A stretch of 38,677 bases of DNA from positions 1 through 38,677 of the forward strand of contig JAUUYL010000018.1 of NCBI GenBank assembly GCA_030590485.1. Direction: 5' to 3'. Every line of letters begins with the position of its first letter. Position 1 is the stretch's first letter. This document shows, piece by piece, positions 16,456 through 24,227 of the stretch. The notes under the pieces are model-generated. The model was not told the origin of the DNA, ran no database searches, and saw only the letters and a program-made list of their open reading frames with translations. The stretch is from Lentisphaerota bacterium (GTDB lineage: Bacteria > Verrucomicrobiota > Kiritimatiellia > UBA8416 > JAUUYL01). Both the position numbers and the translations under genes were made by a program.

Positions 16456-17520
16456 CTATTTAAGGTTTTCTGCTATCAGATCCCCTACTTCTGTAGTCGA
16501 ATACCCCATTTTTCCTGCGGCCAAACTCTTGAGCTTCGTACTGGTTATTTCCATAACCGTTTTTTCAATTGCGATGGCTGCTTCTGTTTCGCCAAGCGTA
16601 TCAAGCATCATTGCGCCAGCACATATAGCTGCCAGAGGGTTGATTACGTTCTGACCTGTATATTTCGGCGCTGATCCCCCGATAGGCTCAAACATGCTCA
16701 CACCTTCCGGATTGATGTTTCCTCCTGCTGCGATACCCATTCCCCCCTGCGTGATGGCACCCAAATCCGTTATGATATCACCGAACATGTTGCCGGTAAC
16801 CAATACATCAAACCACTCTGGATTCTTTATCATCCACATGCAGGCCGCATCTACGTGGTAATAATCACGCTGTATGTCAGCATAATCCTTTTCGCCCATC
16901 TCATTGAACGCTCTTTCCCAGAGGTCAAATACATATGTCAGCACGTTGGTCTTGCCAACCAAGCCGAGCGTGTTGCGTTTTTTCCTGCGTTTTGTATAGT
17001 CAAAAGCATATTTCAGGCAACGGTCAACTTGATGTCTGGTGTATACCATGCTCTGGGTCGCCACTTCATGATCGGTCCCTTTCATAGAAAATCCACCTGT
17101 ACCCGTATAAATGCCGCCGGAGTTTTCTCTGACCACGACGTAATCTATTTCTTCCGGGCCCTTCCCTTTAATCGGCGTTTCAACGCCTGGATAAAGTTTA
17201 ACCGGTCTCAAATTGATATATTGATCCAGCTCAAACCTTAAACGCAGAAGAATTCCCTTTTCCAGAATTCCGGGTTTAACGTCAGGGTGGCCAATTGCGC
17301 CAAGAAAAATAGCATCGAACTTGCTGAGTTCGTCGGAGGCAGAGTCGGGAAGAGCTTCGCCTGTGGCGATATAACGGGCCCCGCCAAAATCAAAATCTTC
17401 TATTGTCAGCTTAAATCCATACTTATCGGCTGCTGCCTGCAGGACCTTTACGCCTTCTGTTACCACTTCGGGGCCGGTACCATCACCGCCTAATACTGCA
17501 ATATTATAACTTTTACTCAT
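16456..17520 (-). CDS. leuB: 3-Isopropylmalate dehydrogenase
   Basis: Oxidative decarboxylation of 3-isopropylmalate in leucine synthesis, NAD and Mg dependent. The start at 17520 is preceded by AGGAGA and gives the family N-terminus ([15 protein letters not shown]) with 354 residues; a longer open frame upstream has no support. Substrate-binding arginines lie in [18 protein letters not shown], and the conserved metal/substrate segment is [29 protein letters not shown] is the cofactor-side motif. No leuA, leuC or leuD lies nearby, and related beta-decarboxylating dehydrogenases (tartrate or homoisocitrate) cannot be excluded by eye. Confidence 0.88.
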   Translation of the reverse strand: MSKSYNIAVLGGDGTGPEVVTEGVKVLQAAADKYGFKLTIEDFDFGGARYIATGEALPDSASDELSKFDAIFLGAIGHPDVKPGILEKGILLRLRFELDQYINLRPVKLYPGVETPIKGKGPEEIDYVVVRENSGGIYTGTGGFSMKGTDHEVATQSMVYTRHQVDRCLKYAFDYTKRRKKRNTLGLVGKTNVLTYVFDLWERAFNEMGEKDYADIQRDYYHVDAACMWMIKNPEWFDVLVTGNMFGDIITDLGAITQGGMGIAAGGNINPEGVSMFEPIGGSAPKYTGQNVINPLAAICAGAMMLDTLGETEAAIAIEKTVMEITSTKLKSLAAGKMGYSTTEVGDLIAENLK

Positions 17521-17616
17521 GTCTTCTCCTGATAGTTCTTTATCTGTTTCTTTCGACAGCCCGAGACCGTACGAAAATAGACCTTTGGATGTCAAGAATT
17601 GAGATGCATATTTTTA

Positions 17617-17646
17617 TTGAATTAATACAGCAACTTAGTTTATACA
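17617..17646 (+). promoter_or_regulatory. Promoter of tRNA-Gln
   Basis: TTGAAT (17617-17622) and TATACA (17641-17646) with an 18-base spacer end 12 bases before the mature tRNA 5' end, which fits a start about 6 bases ahead of the tRNA. Confidence 0.5.
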
Positions 17647-17658
17647 TATGAGCCTTAT

Positions 17659-17733
17659 TGCCCGATGGTGTAATTGGTAACACGACTGGTTCTGGTCCAG
17701 TTATTCTGGGTTCAAGTCCTAGTCGGGCAACCA
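17659..17733 (+). tRNA. tRNA-Gln (anticodon CTG)
   Basis: A full cloverleaf: acceptor TGCCCGA pairs with TCGGGCA (17723-17729), the anticodon stem ACTGG/CCAGT encloses the loop TTCTGGT, giving anticodon CTG (17692-17694) for codon CAG. The T arm contains GGTTCAAGTCC. Discriminator A and an encoded CCA (17731-17733) follow. It stands alone, on the opposite strand to leuB and dnaN. Confidence 0.95.
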
Positions 17734-17734
17734 T

Positions 17735-17861
17735 AAGCCTGCATTCTACAGGCTTCGTTATTAGTTATTGGTTATTAGTTATTGAATTTTGCGCTTATTT
17801 GCCGTGCTACTATTAACTATTAACAAATAACTATTCACTGTAGCCAAAAGTATTTCGGCTA
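17735..17861. repeat. Composite element: hairpin, heptamers, inverted heptamers, hairpin
   Basis: After the tRNA, AAGCCTG/CAGGCTT (17735-17755) forms a hairpin. It is followed by GTTATTA/GTTATTG x4 (17757-17784), a 25-base centre, then CTATTAA, CTATTAA, CAAATAA, CTATTCA (17810-17837), the inverse of the first word, and finally AGCCAAAA/TTTCGGCT (17842-17860). The outer hairpins may terminate the tRNA (rightward) and dnaN (leftward). The symmetry suggests one composite unit. Confidence 0.75.
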
Positions 17862-17865
17862 TGTT

Positions 17866-18960
17866 TTAGTTGATGCGCATAGGCATTAGGACATACAAAA
17901 ATGGGATGTCGCACTTTAGAACACCCGGGCTGAGTTCATCTATCAGTTCCATAAAAACCTCATCGTTTGTGAGATTTTTAAGTGGATCCATGACATACTC
18001 AGGATTAAACGCCACGGTTATTTCTTTTCCCGTATATTTAATTGGCAAGGTTTCCCTGGCTTCTCCCACATCTGGTGTATTGGCCGTGATCACGAGTTTG
18101 TTTTTCCCGAACGTCAACTTTGTTGCGCCCGCGGTGTCGCTTGTCAGTATGGATACCCTCTTAAGCGCAGTCAGAAGACTTTCTCTTTCTATCGCGACCC
18201 GTTCTTCGCATTGTGCAGGAATAACTTGCTTGTAGTTTGGATAGTTGCCTTCAATCAATTTTGAAGCCAGCATGATGTTTTCATATTCGAAAACAATTTG
18301 ATTGTCTTTCTGGTGAATTTTCAGTTTTCCTTCATCTCCCAGAGTATGAATCAATTCTGCAACTGCTTTTGATGGCAGGATCAGATCCGCTTCTGCTTCC
18401 TTAGGAAAATCTATTTCGTGCTCGACCAACGCCAAACGTCTTCCGTCTGTTGCAACCATGGTTAATTTTCCACTCTTGAAACTAAGTAATACCCCGTTAA
18501 GAACAAATCTTGTTTCGTCTGTTGATGCTGCGTAGGCCGATTTCCTGAGCATTTCCTTGAAAACTCCCTGATCCATTTTGTAAACATATTTTCCGCCAGC
18601 CGTTGGTATAGGAGGAAATTCGTCTTCAGGAAGCCCCATTATCTTGAAAAACGATGATCCGCATTCTACAGTGGCAACATCTTTATCGCTCACGGACATT
18701 TCTATATTGTTATCTGAAAGTTCACGGACGATGCCTGAGAGCCGTCTCACAGGTAATGTAGTGCTTCCTGCTTTTTCTACAACTGCTTCGATTTTGCAAC
18801 GTACTGTTACATCTAAATCTGTTGTTGTAAGTGTCACTTCGTTTTTATCCGCGGTAATAAGGACATTGGATAACACCGGAAGTGTACTTCTAATACTAAC
18901 TACATTTTGTACTCTCTGTAATCCTTCTAACAGAGATGATCTACTCATCTTGATTTTCAT
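17866..18960 (-). CDS. dnaN: DNA polymerase III beta subunit (sliding clamp)
   Basis: Ring-shaped clamp that tethers polymerase III to DNA. The start at 18960 follows GGAGG by 8 bases and gives 364 residues beginning MKIKMSRSSLLEGLQRVQNVVS; the apparent TTG start further upstream overlaps the Shine-Dalgarno sequence. The three clamp domains are recognisable, with VVSIRSTLPVLSNVLI early, FVLNGVLLSF in domain 2 and the C-terminal CDIPFLYVLMPMRIN, the family's typical end. It lies downstream of dnaA in the same direction, separated by a boxed intergenic region. Confidence 0.95.
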   Translation of the reverse strand: MKIKMSRSSLLEGLQRVQNVVSIRSTLPVLSNVLITADKNEVTLTTTDLDVTVRCKIEAVVEKAGSTTLPVRRLSGIVRELSDNNIEMSVSDKDVATVECGSSFFKIMGLPEDEFPPIPTAGGKYVYKMDQGVFKEMLRKSAYAASTDETRFVLNGVLLSFKSGKLTMVATDGRRLALVEHEIDFPKEAEADLILPSKAVAELIHTLGDEGKLKIHQKDNQIVFEYENIMLASKLIEGNYPNYKQVIPAQCEERVAIERESLLTALKRVSILTSDTAGATKLTFGKNKLVITANTPDVGEARETLPIKYTGKEITVAFNPEYVMDPLKNLTNDEVFMELIDELSPGVLKCDIPFLYVLMPMRIN

Positions 18961-19254
18961 TTCATAATCCTCCAAAAGGCCTCTTGCCCATTGCTTTCAT
19001 CCGACATATCAACAGCATAATAATAAAAGATATATATATAAACATAAAAAGTATTATTATTATGGTCTGTTAATAATGTTATTAACCCCTTTAACCCCCT
19101 GAAATCAACACATTCTATTCTTTTTGCCTGTTAATACTTCTTCAACAATCTGATGATTGATGATGTGGTTATTAACAAGTGAGATTCTTTCATCATTTAA
19201 TCACAAGTTATAAACTGAAAAACGCAACAAATAAACAGGCAAATGTTAGTAATT
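18961..19254. other. Probable oriC segment between dnaA and dnaN
   Basis: The gap holds an AT-rich stretch (19016-19064) flanked by the inverted repeat CATAATAATA/TATTATTATG, then TTATTAACA-type 9-mers: 19068-19076 (reverse, exact), 19079-19087 (one change), 19129-19137 (reverse, one change) and 19169-19177 (exact). They differ from the DnaA-box consensus TTATNCACA only at position 6. An unwinding element beside DnaA boxes is the classical origin layout. Confidence 0.6.
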
Positions 19255-20610
19255 TTAAAGGATGCTTTTGCCCAGTTTCTGCGCTATGAATTTGACCTCT
19301 TGCTTCAAACTGTCATCGACATCCATGCGGCTGTCTATTGCTCTGTATGCATGCAAAACAGTAGCATGGGTTTTACTGAAAGAACTGGCAATGTCTGGCA
19401 GGGAGGCTCTGGTAAACCGACGACAAAGATACATAGCTACCTGACGCGGCATGGATACAGATCTCATACGGCGCGTACTGGACATGTCTGAAATTCTGAC
19501 GTCGTAATGATCAGCAACAGCTCGCTGAATAGATTCGAAGCTTATCTGAACCTGCTGCTCCTGTTCTATAGCATCCTTGAGTAAATGCTCCAGAACTTCC
19601 TGTGTCAATTTTTTGCCTGTAAGCGATGCGTATGAAACTGCCCGGACAAATGCGCCTTCAAGCCTGCGAATGTTAGAGCGGACATTAGTTGCAATATAAA
19701 TTATCAGATCATCATCCAGCGTGACTTGCGCTTTTTCTTGCTTGTTGCGCAGAATGGCAATTCGTGTTTCGAGATCCGGTGCTTCAAGTTCTGTTACCAG
19801 ACCCCACTCGAAACGGGAAACCAGTCTTTGCTCGAGGCCGGTAATTTCGCTTGCGGGTCTGTCGCTGGTCATCACGATTTGTTTATGTGCATCAAACAGC
19901 GCGTTGAAGGTATGAAAGAATTCTTCCTGCAGTCGTTCTTTGCCGGCGAGAAAATGTATATCATCAATCAACAACAAATCTGTTGACCGATATTTTTTTC
20001 TGAACTGAACCAGGCTTCGATTCTGCAGCGCGTCGATATATTCATTCATTAGAGCTTCAGACGAAAGATAACAGACGGAAGCGCGGGATGTGGAAAGAAC
20101 ATGATGGCCTATAGCCTGCATCAAATGGGTTTTCCCCAGTCCTACATCACCATAAATAAAAAACGGATTGTAGGCCCGCGCTGGTGATTGAGCAACAGCA
20201 AGAGACGCGGCATGTGCAAAATTATTTGATGGCCCCACAACAAAAGAATCAAAAGTAAATTTAGGATTAAGAGTAGGCTTGGGAGTTGATCTGCGTTTAA
20301 AACGCTTGGTGATAGTCTCAGCAATCGTGACAGGTTCCGGTTCCAATGATGCTTCCTGAGGATTTATAGTAAAGGCGATATCCAGCTCTGATGCGCTGAC
20401 GGTGAGTATGGCATTCTTGATCAACGGCAAATAATTTTCTTCCAACCATGTCTGATAGAAATCATTGTCGACACTAAGTGTCAAAAGGTTGTTGACGAGA
20501 GAAACGGGTTTGATGACAGCAATCCAGCGGGAGAAGACATCGGGATGAAGCAGTTCTTCAAGGTGCCTGCAAGCGTCCTTCCAAATTTCGTTTACATCTT
20601 TAGGACTCAT
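19255..20610 (-). CDS. dnaA: Chromosomal replication initiator DnaA
   Basis: AAA+ ATPase that binds DnaA boxes and opens the origin. The 451-residue protein has the N-terminal interaction domain (1-80), a short linker, Walker A in YGDVGLGKTHLMQAIG, Walker B LLLIDDIHFL, sensor/arginine-finger region QRLVSRFEWGLV, and a C-terminal helix-turn-helix. The recognition helix reads SFSKTHATVLHA (410-421), where most DnaA proteins have GRDHTTVLHA; the Asp is Thr and the first Thr is Ala. GAGGG precedes the ATG. It is divergent from the M24 peptidase; candidate boxes lie on both sides. Confidence 0.96.
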   Translation of the reverse strand: MSPKDVNEIWKDACRHLEELLHPDVFSRWIAVIKPVSLVNNLLTLSVDNDFYQTWLEENYLPLIKNAILTVSASELDIAFTINPQEASLEPEPVTIAETITKRFKRRSTPKPTLNPKFTFDSFVVGPSNNFAHAASLAVAQSPARAYNPFFIYGDVGLGKTHLMQAIGHHVLSTSRASVCYLSSEALMNEYIDALQNRSLVQFRKKYRSTDLLLIDDIHFLAGKERLQEEFFHTFNALFDAHKQIVMTSDRPASEITGLEQRLVSRFEWGLVTELEAPDLETRIAILRNKQEKAQVTLDDDLIIYIATNVRSNIRRLEGAFVRAVSYASLTGKKLTQEVLEHLLKDAIEQEQQVQISFESIQRAVADHYDVRISDMSSTRRMRSVSMPRQVAMYLCRRFTRASLPDIASSFSKTHATVLHAYRAIDSRMDVDDSLKQEVKFIAQKLGKSIL

Positions 20611-20947
20611 ACTAAAAACCCTCTAAATCAACATGACGATGATGGGATCATTCCCCTTAGGCCCCCTGAAGGACAGCGCTTTCTCTGAAAGCAAACACAG
20701 TCCACTATATATCACAGGCTTAAACAAGAAAAAAAAATCATAAACATATTAACAGGTTATTAACAGGCGCGGGGTTTAAAGCTGGAAGAAATGTGGCAGA
20801 TATGAAAGGATGCAGAGGAGAATAAAATACAGGACAGAAAGACTGTATCTTGTTGTTTTTCGGTCAAAACGATAATATTCAGCATAAAATATCGTGAAAA
20901 TATTCATAAGATGTTAAAACTGAGCATCATATAAACAAACGAAAATC
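20611..20947. other. Upstream dnaA region with tandem box pair, possible origin part
   Basis: The gap between divergent dnaA and the peptidase contains two adjacent 11-base units ATATTAACAGG (20746-20756) and TTATTAACAGG (20757-20767), matching the boxes between dnaA and dnaN. The right part (about 20866-20945) is AT-rich and includes the inverted repeat ACGATA/TATCGT (20869-20894). It may be the second half of a bipartite origin and/or the site of dnaA autoregulation. No gene is seen here. Confidence 0.5.
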
Positions 20948-22069
20948 ATGAAGAAATTAACAGGCTCTATTCTTTTCGTTGGCAGCACCGTGGAATGCCC
21001 GGATATAAGGTATGCCAGTCGATTTTGCGCACCTGACCCAGTGGTCTTGCTTGTAGCGGGGCAACAGAGGCACCTGGTCGTCTCAGATCTCGAATTTGGC
21101 AGAGCTCAAAAGGAAGCCATAGGGGTTCAGGTATATCGTCCTGATATGCTTGGAGCAACTCCAGCCGGCCGGAAGACCCTGTCCGGCTGGGCAGTGGCTC
21201 TGATGAGAAAACAGGGCATCAAGCAAGTGTATGTGCCTGCCGATTTCAAAGTTGCTATTGCAGAAAAGATACGACATGCAGGTATTAAACCCGTTATTTG
21301 TAAGACGGCGATCTTCCCTGAACGTGCGGTTAAACGACCGGATGAGATAGCCAACATAAAGCAATCTCAGCAGGCGGCAGTGCTCGCCATGCGGGCGGCG
21401 GTATCGGTGATATCTCAGGCTCAGATATCTGCCAATAAGAATCTACAATACAAAGGCGAATGGCTGACGTCGGAAACGGTTCGAAAAGTCATATATCACG
21501 CAATGGTCGAGCATGGCTGCATGGCGTCAGATATTATTGTTGCCGGGGGCACACAGTCGGCTGATCCGCACATGAAGGGACAAGGCACATTGCGCGCACA
21601 TGAACCAATTGTCATAGATATCTTTCCTCAGCACATGGAACATGGTTATTGGGGCGATCTGACAAGGACGGTGTGTCGGGGAGAAGCACCTGCGCAGTTG
21701 AAGAAAATGTATTCGGCGGTCAAGAGCGCACACGGCAAGGCGCTGCAGGCGGTGAAAGCCGGCGTACAATGCGCCACTGTGCATCGTGCCGCCGCGATGG
21801 AAATAGAAAGACGCGGCTTTGTGACAGGAAGAAACAAGACCCTGCCGGAGGGGTTCATTCATGGCACAGGACATGGTGTAGGTTTGTCTATACATGAGGC
21901 GCCCAGGGTTGGTCTTAATAAAGACAAACTCAAAAGTGGAAATATCATTACAATCGAACCCGGCTTATATTATCATGACATTGGCGGTATCAGGCTGGAA
22001 GACACAATTGAGGTTACCAGGACGGGATGGAAATTTCTGGTTCCATGCGAAAAGAAATTGGAAATATAA
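20948..22069 (+). CDS. M24-family metallopeptidase (Xaa-Pro aminopeptidase type)
   Basis: A 373-residue cytoplasmic 'pita-bread' metallopeptidase. The N-terminal domain (1-125) is the creatinase/prolidase type; the C-terminal catalytic domain shows all five metal ligands: Asp in VIDIFP, Asp in GDLTRT, His in HGTGHGVG, Glu in TIEPGLY and Glu in GIRLEDT. It therefore likely removes N-terminal residues before proline or cleaves X-Pro dipeptides. The exact substrate cannot be read. No good Shine-Dalgarno sequence precedes the ATG. Spacing to the next gene is 66 bases. Confidence 0.9.
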   Translation: MKKLTGSILFVGSTVECPDIRYASRFCAPDPVVLLVAGQQRHLVVSDLEFGRAQKEAIGVQVYRPDMLGATPAGRKTLSGWAVALMRKQGIKQVYVPADFKVAIAEKIRHAGIKPVICKTAIFPERAVKRPDEIANIKQSQQAAVLAMRAAVSVISQAQISANKNLQYKGEWLTSETVRKVIYHAMVEHGCMASDIIVAGGTQSADPHMKGQGTLRAHEPIVIDIFPQHMEHGYWGDLTRTVCRGEAPAQLKKMYSAVKSAHGKALQAVKAGVQCATVHRAAAMEIERRGFVTGRNKTLPEGFIHGTGHGVGLSIHEAPRVGLNKDKLKSGNIITIEPGLYYHDIGGIRLEDTIEVTRTGWKFLVPCEKKLEI

Positions 22070-22135
22070 TACAATATCACTTATTGATAAACCGTTGTAT
22101 GATTGGGGATAGGTTACACCCCAGAAGGAGACACC

Positions 22136-22810
22136 ATGAGAAAAATAAGTATTATACTAATAGCAGTAATAGTCATAATGAGCTTCGGCAAAGCATTTGC
22201 AGAGCAAGATCGTGACAAGGACAGATCACGTGACCGCGAAGAGATGAAGAAAAAATGGAAAACCCGTCAAAAAGAGCAGCGTGACCGCGATAAGGGCGGT
22301 AAACATGGTGGACTCGGCGGGAGCATGATAGACCGATTTATCAATAATCCGCAGATAGCGGAGAGACTCAACCTTACAGACGACCAGCTTGCTAAACTCA
22401 GAAAATTGTCTGAACAATCTAAAGTTCAGCAGGAAGAACTCATGAAGGCCATGAAAGAGGCCAGCAGGAAACAGGCCGAGCTGATGATGTCTGACGAAGT
22501 CGATCGCAAGGCTCTCAAACAAGCGGTAAAGGATACAGGCAAGATCCGAACCGAGATTGGGTGGCTGAAAACGGAAGAACTGCTTGCGCTGAAAGAGATT
22601 CTTACCCAAGAGCAAAGCCAGACCATGAAAAACATGCGGAAGCAGCATCGTAAAAGCATGCAGGATCAAGGCGGTGACAGACGCGGTGGAGACATGAAGC
22701 GGCGCGAAGGTGATGACAGACGCGGTCGCGATATGAAGCGACGCCGGGATGAGGAGCAAGAACCAGCTGACCGCAAGGACCAAGGTGGCGGAGATATATT
22801 CACGATGTAG
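22136..22810 (+). CDS. Spy/CpxP-like periplasmic protein
   Basis: A 224-residue exported protein: signal peptide (1-22, ending KAFA), a highly charged Arg/Asp/Lys stretch (24-60), a helical core with the LTxxQ-type motif LNLTDDQLAKLRKL and a second TQEQ motif, and a charged Gly/Arg/Asp tail. The helical core matches the Spy/CpxP/CnrR chaperone-sensor family, which senses misfolded envelope proteins or metals. AAGGAG lies 6 bases before the ATG; an earlier in-frame ATG at 22103 would spoil the signal peptide. The charged tails are longer than in E. coli Spy. Confidence 0.75.
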   Translation: MRKISIILIAVIVIMSFGKAFAEQDRDKDRSRDREEMKKKWKTRQKEQRDRDKGGKHGGLGGSMIDRFINNPQIAERLNLTDDQLAKLRKLSEQSKVQQEELMKAMKEASRKQAELMMSDEVDRKALKQAVKDTGKIRTEIGWLKTEELLALKEILTQEQSQTMKNMRKQHRKSMQDQGGDRRGGDMKRREGDDRRGRDMKRRRDEEQEPADRKDQGGGDIFTM

Positions 22811-22855
22811 GTGGCATGCTTCGCTCGTAACACGGGAGAGGCACAGTCTTTTTCT

Positions 22856-24130
22856 CTATTTCTTGCGGATGATATCGGCGCCAAGTTTGCGGAGTTTGCG
22901 GTCGACATTCTCATAACCGCGATCAATGCATTGCGCGTTATCAATAACGCTTTCCCCTTCCGCGCAAAGCGCGGCAAGTAGAAGTGCCATTCCGGCCCTG
23001 ATGTCAGGACTCGACATATGCAGACTGCGAAGCGATGCCGGGCCAGCAACGACAACACGATGCGGGTCGCATTGCACAATGCGCGCGCCCATATCGATCA
23101 GGCGATCCACGAAATACATACGGCTTTCGAACATTTTCTCGAAGAAGAGCATATTGCCTTTTGATTTTGTTGCCAGAACAATTGCAATACTCATGAGGTC
23201 GGATGGAAGGCTTGGCCAGATACCATCCTCTATTTTGGGAATGGCATTCCCAAAATCATTCTTTATTCGCAGTGATTGTTTTGCAGGAAGATGCAGAAGA
23301 CCATCCTTAATGGTCCATTTGACGCCGAGTTTTTGAAAGGGTTTTGATATGACATCCAGATGGTTTGTCTCCACGTTATCGATCGATAGTTCACCGCCTG
23401 TTAATGCGGAGGCGGTAATAAAACTTGCCATGTCGATGTAGTCCATGGAAATCCTGTGTGTAGTGCCACCAAGGGAGTCTACGCCGTTTATCTTAAGGTA
23501 ATTGGTGCCGATGCCTGATATATCTGCGCCCATTTTGTTTAACATATGACACAAGTCCTGCACGTGCGGCTCGCAGGCGGCATTAAAAATGGTTGTTCGT
23601 CCTGTGGCTAGCACAGCAGCCATAAGGATGTTTTCAGTCGCGGTGACGCTGGCTTCATCAAGAAGGATTCTTGCGCCGGAAAGCTTTCCGCGTTTAAAAC
23701 GGAAAGCACCGTTGCCTTCCACACGTATTCCAAGTTTGGCCAGACCTTCGAAATGTGAATCGAGTCGTCTTCTCCCGATGATGTCCCCTCCTGGCGGGTA
23801 GAGTGTTATTGCACCGAGTCTGGCAGCCATGGGTCCGGCAAACAATATGGAGGAGCGGACCTTTTCACAAAGGTCTCTGCGGAGTCTGGTCTTGCGCAAG
23901 CCAGCAGCGCATATGGTGACTGTTCGGCCTCTGAGGTTAACGCTGACATTGAGATCATCCAGAATCTCCAGCATGGTATATACGTCATTGATTAGCGGAA
24001 GGTTCTGAAGACGAACAGGCTGGTCGGTCAAAACGCAGGCTGCGAGCATAGGGAGCGCTGCGTTCTTATTGCCTGGCGGCCGGTAATGGCCGCCTATCTT
24101 CTTTCCGCCATGGATGATGAACTTTGCCAT
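22856..24130 (-). CDS. murA: UDP-N-acetylglucosamine 1-carboxyvinyltransferase (Asp-type MurA)
   Basis: First committed step of peptidoglycan precursor synthesis: transfer of enolpyruvate from PEP to UDP-GlcNAc. The 424-residue protein has the N-terminal PGNKNAALPMLAA with the catalytic Lys22 and the loop YPPGGDIIGRRR. Asp116 stands where most MurA enzymes have the Cys (E. coli Cys115) alkylated by fosfomycin; chlamydial and mycobacterial MurA have Asp there and are fosfomycin-insensitive. A perfect palindrome (23232-23256) lies in the coding sequence (DFGNAIPKIE). No Shine-Dalgarno sequence is seen; a heptamer array lies just upstream. It follows transketolase in the same direction after two hairpins. 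Confidence 0.94.
   Translation of the reverse strand: MAKFIIHGGKKIGGHYRPPGNKNAALPMLAACVLTDQPVRLQNLPLINDVYTMLEILDDLNVSVNLRGRTVTICAAGLRKTRLRRDLCEKVRSSILFAGPMAARLGAITLYPPGGDIIGRRRLDSHFEGLAKLGIRVEGNGAFRFKRGKLSGARILLDEASVTATENILMAAVLATGRTTIFNAACEPHVQDLCHMLNKMGADISGIGTNYLKINGVDSLGGTTHRISMDYIDMASFITASALTGGELSIDNVETNHLDVISKPFQKLGVKWTIKDGLLHLPAKQSLRIKNDFGNAIPKIEDGIWPSLPSDLMSIAIVLATKSKGNMLFFEKMFESRMYFVDRLIDMGARIVQCDPHRVVVAGPASLRSLHMSSPDIRAGMALLLAALCAEGESVIDNAQCIDRGYENVDRKLRKLGADIIRKK
23232..23256. repeat. Perfect 12-bp palindrome inside murA
   Basis: ATTTTGGGAATG (23232-23243) and CATTCCCAAAAT (23245-23256) are exact complements around one central base. It codes for the DFGNAIPK segment in the second half of MurA. 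Confidence 0.8.
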
Positions 24131-24139
24131 GAGAATTAG

Positions 24140-24227
24140 TGTTCAGTGTTCAGTATGCAGAGTCAAGAGATTCCTCGGCTTCACTTATAGTTATGCCGAG
24201 GGATCTCGCAAGCATATTGTGCTTGCG
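24140..24227. repeat. Heptamer array plus two hairpins between tkt and murA
   Basis: TGTTCAG, TGTTCAG, TATGCAG (24140-24160) are followed by CCTCGGC/GCCGAGG (24173-24179 and 24195-24201) and CGCAAGC/GCTTGCG (24207-24213 and 24221-24227). The last hairpin touches the tkt stop codon. On the minus strand the hairpins may attenuate or terminate tkt transcription before murA; no strong T run follows. Confidence 0.75.

Noticed and set aside
15429-17520. Lysine or leucine riboswitch or leader upstream of leuB/asd
   Set aside because: The short leader between tRNA-Gln and leuB has no conserved riboswitch core or leucine-codon leader peptide that I can see.
17757-17837. CRISPR array
   Set aside because: The repeats are 7 bases with no spacers of constant length and no cas genes; the structure is tandem, not interspersed.
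19047-19076. DnaA-trio motif beside the box at 19068
   Set aside because: A trinucleotide run (TAT/ATA) is present, but on the expected strand and polarity it reads as T-rich rather than the A-rich trio; not enough to claim.
22226-22783. Leftward 185-codon frame opposite the Spy-like gene
   Set aside because: It is the antisense of a highly charged repetitive coding sequence; the rightward gene has a signal peptide and a good ribosome site.
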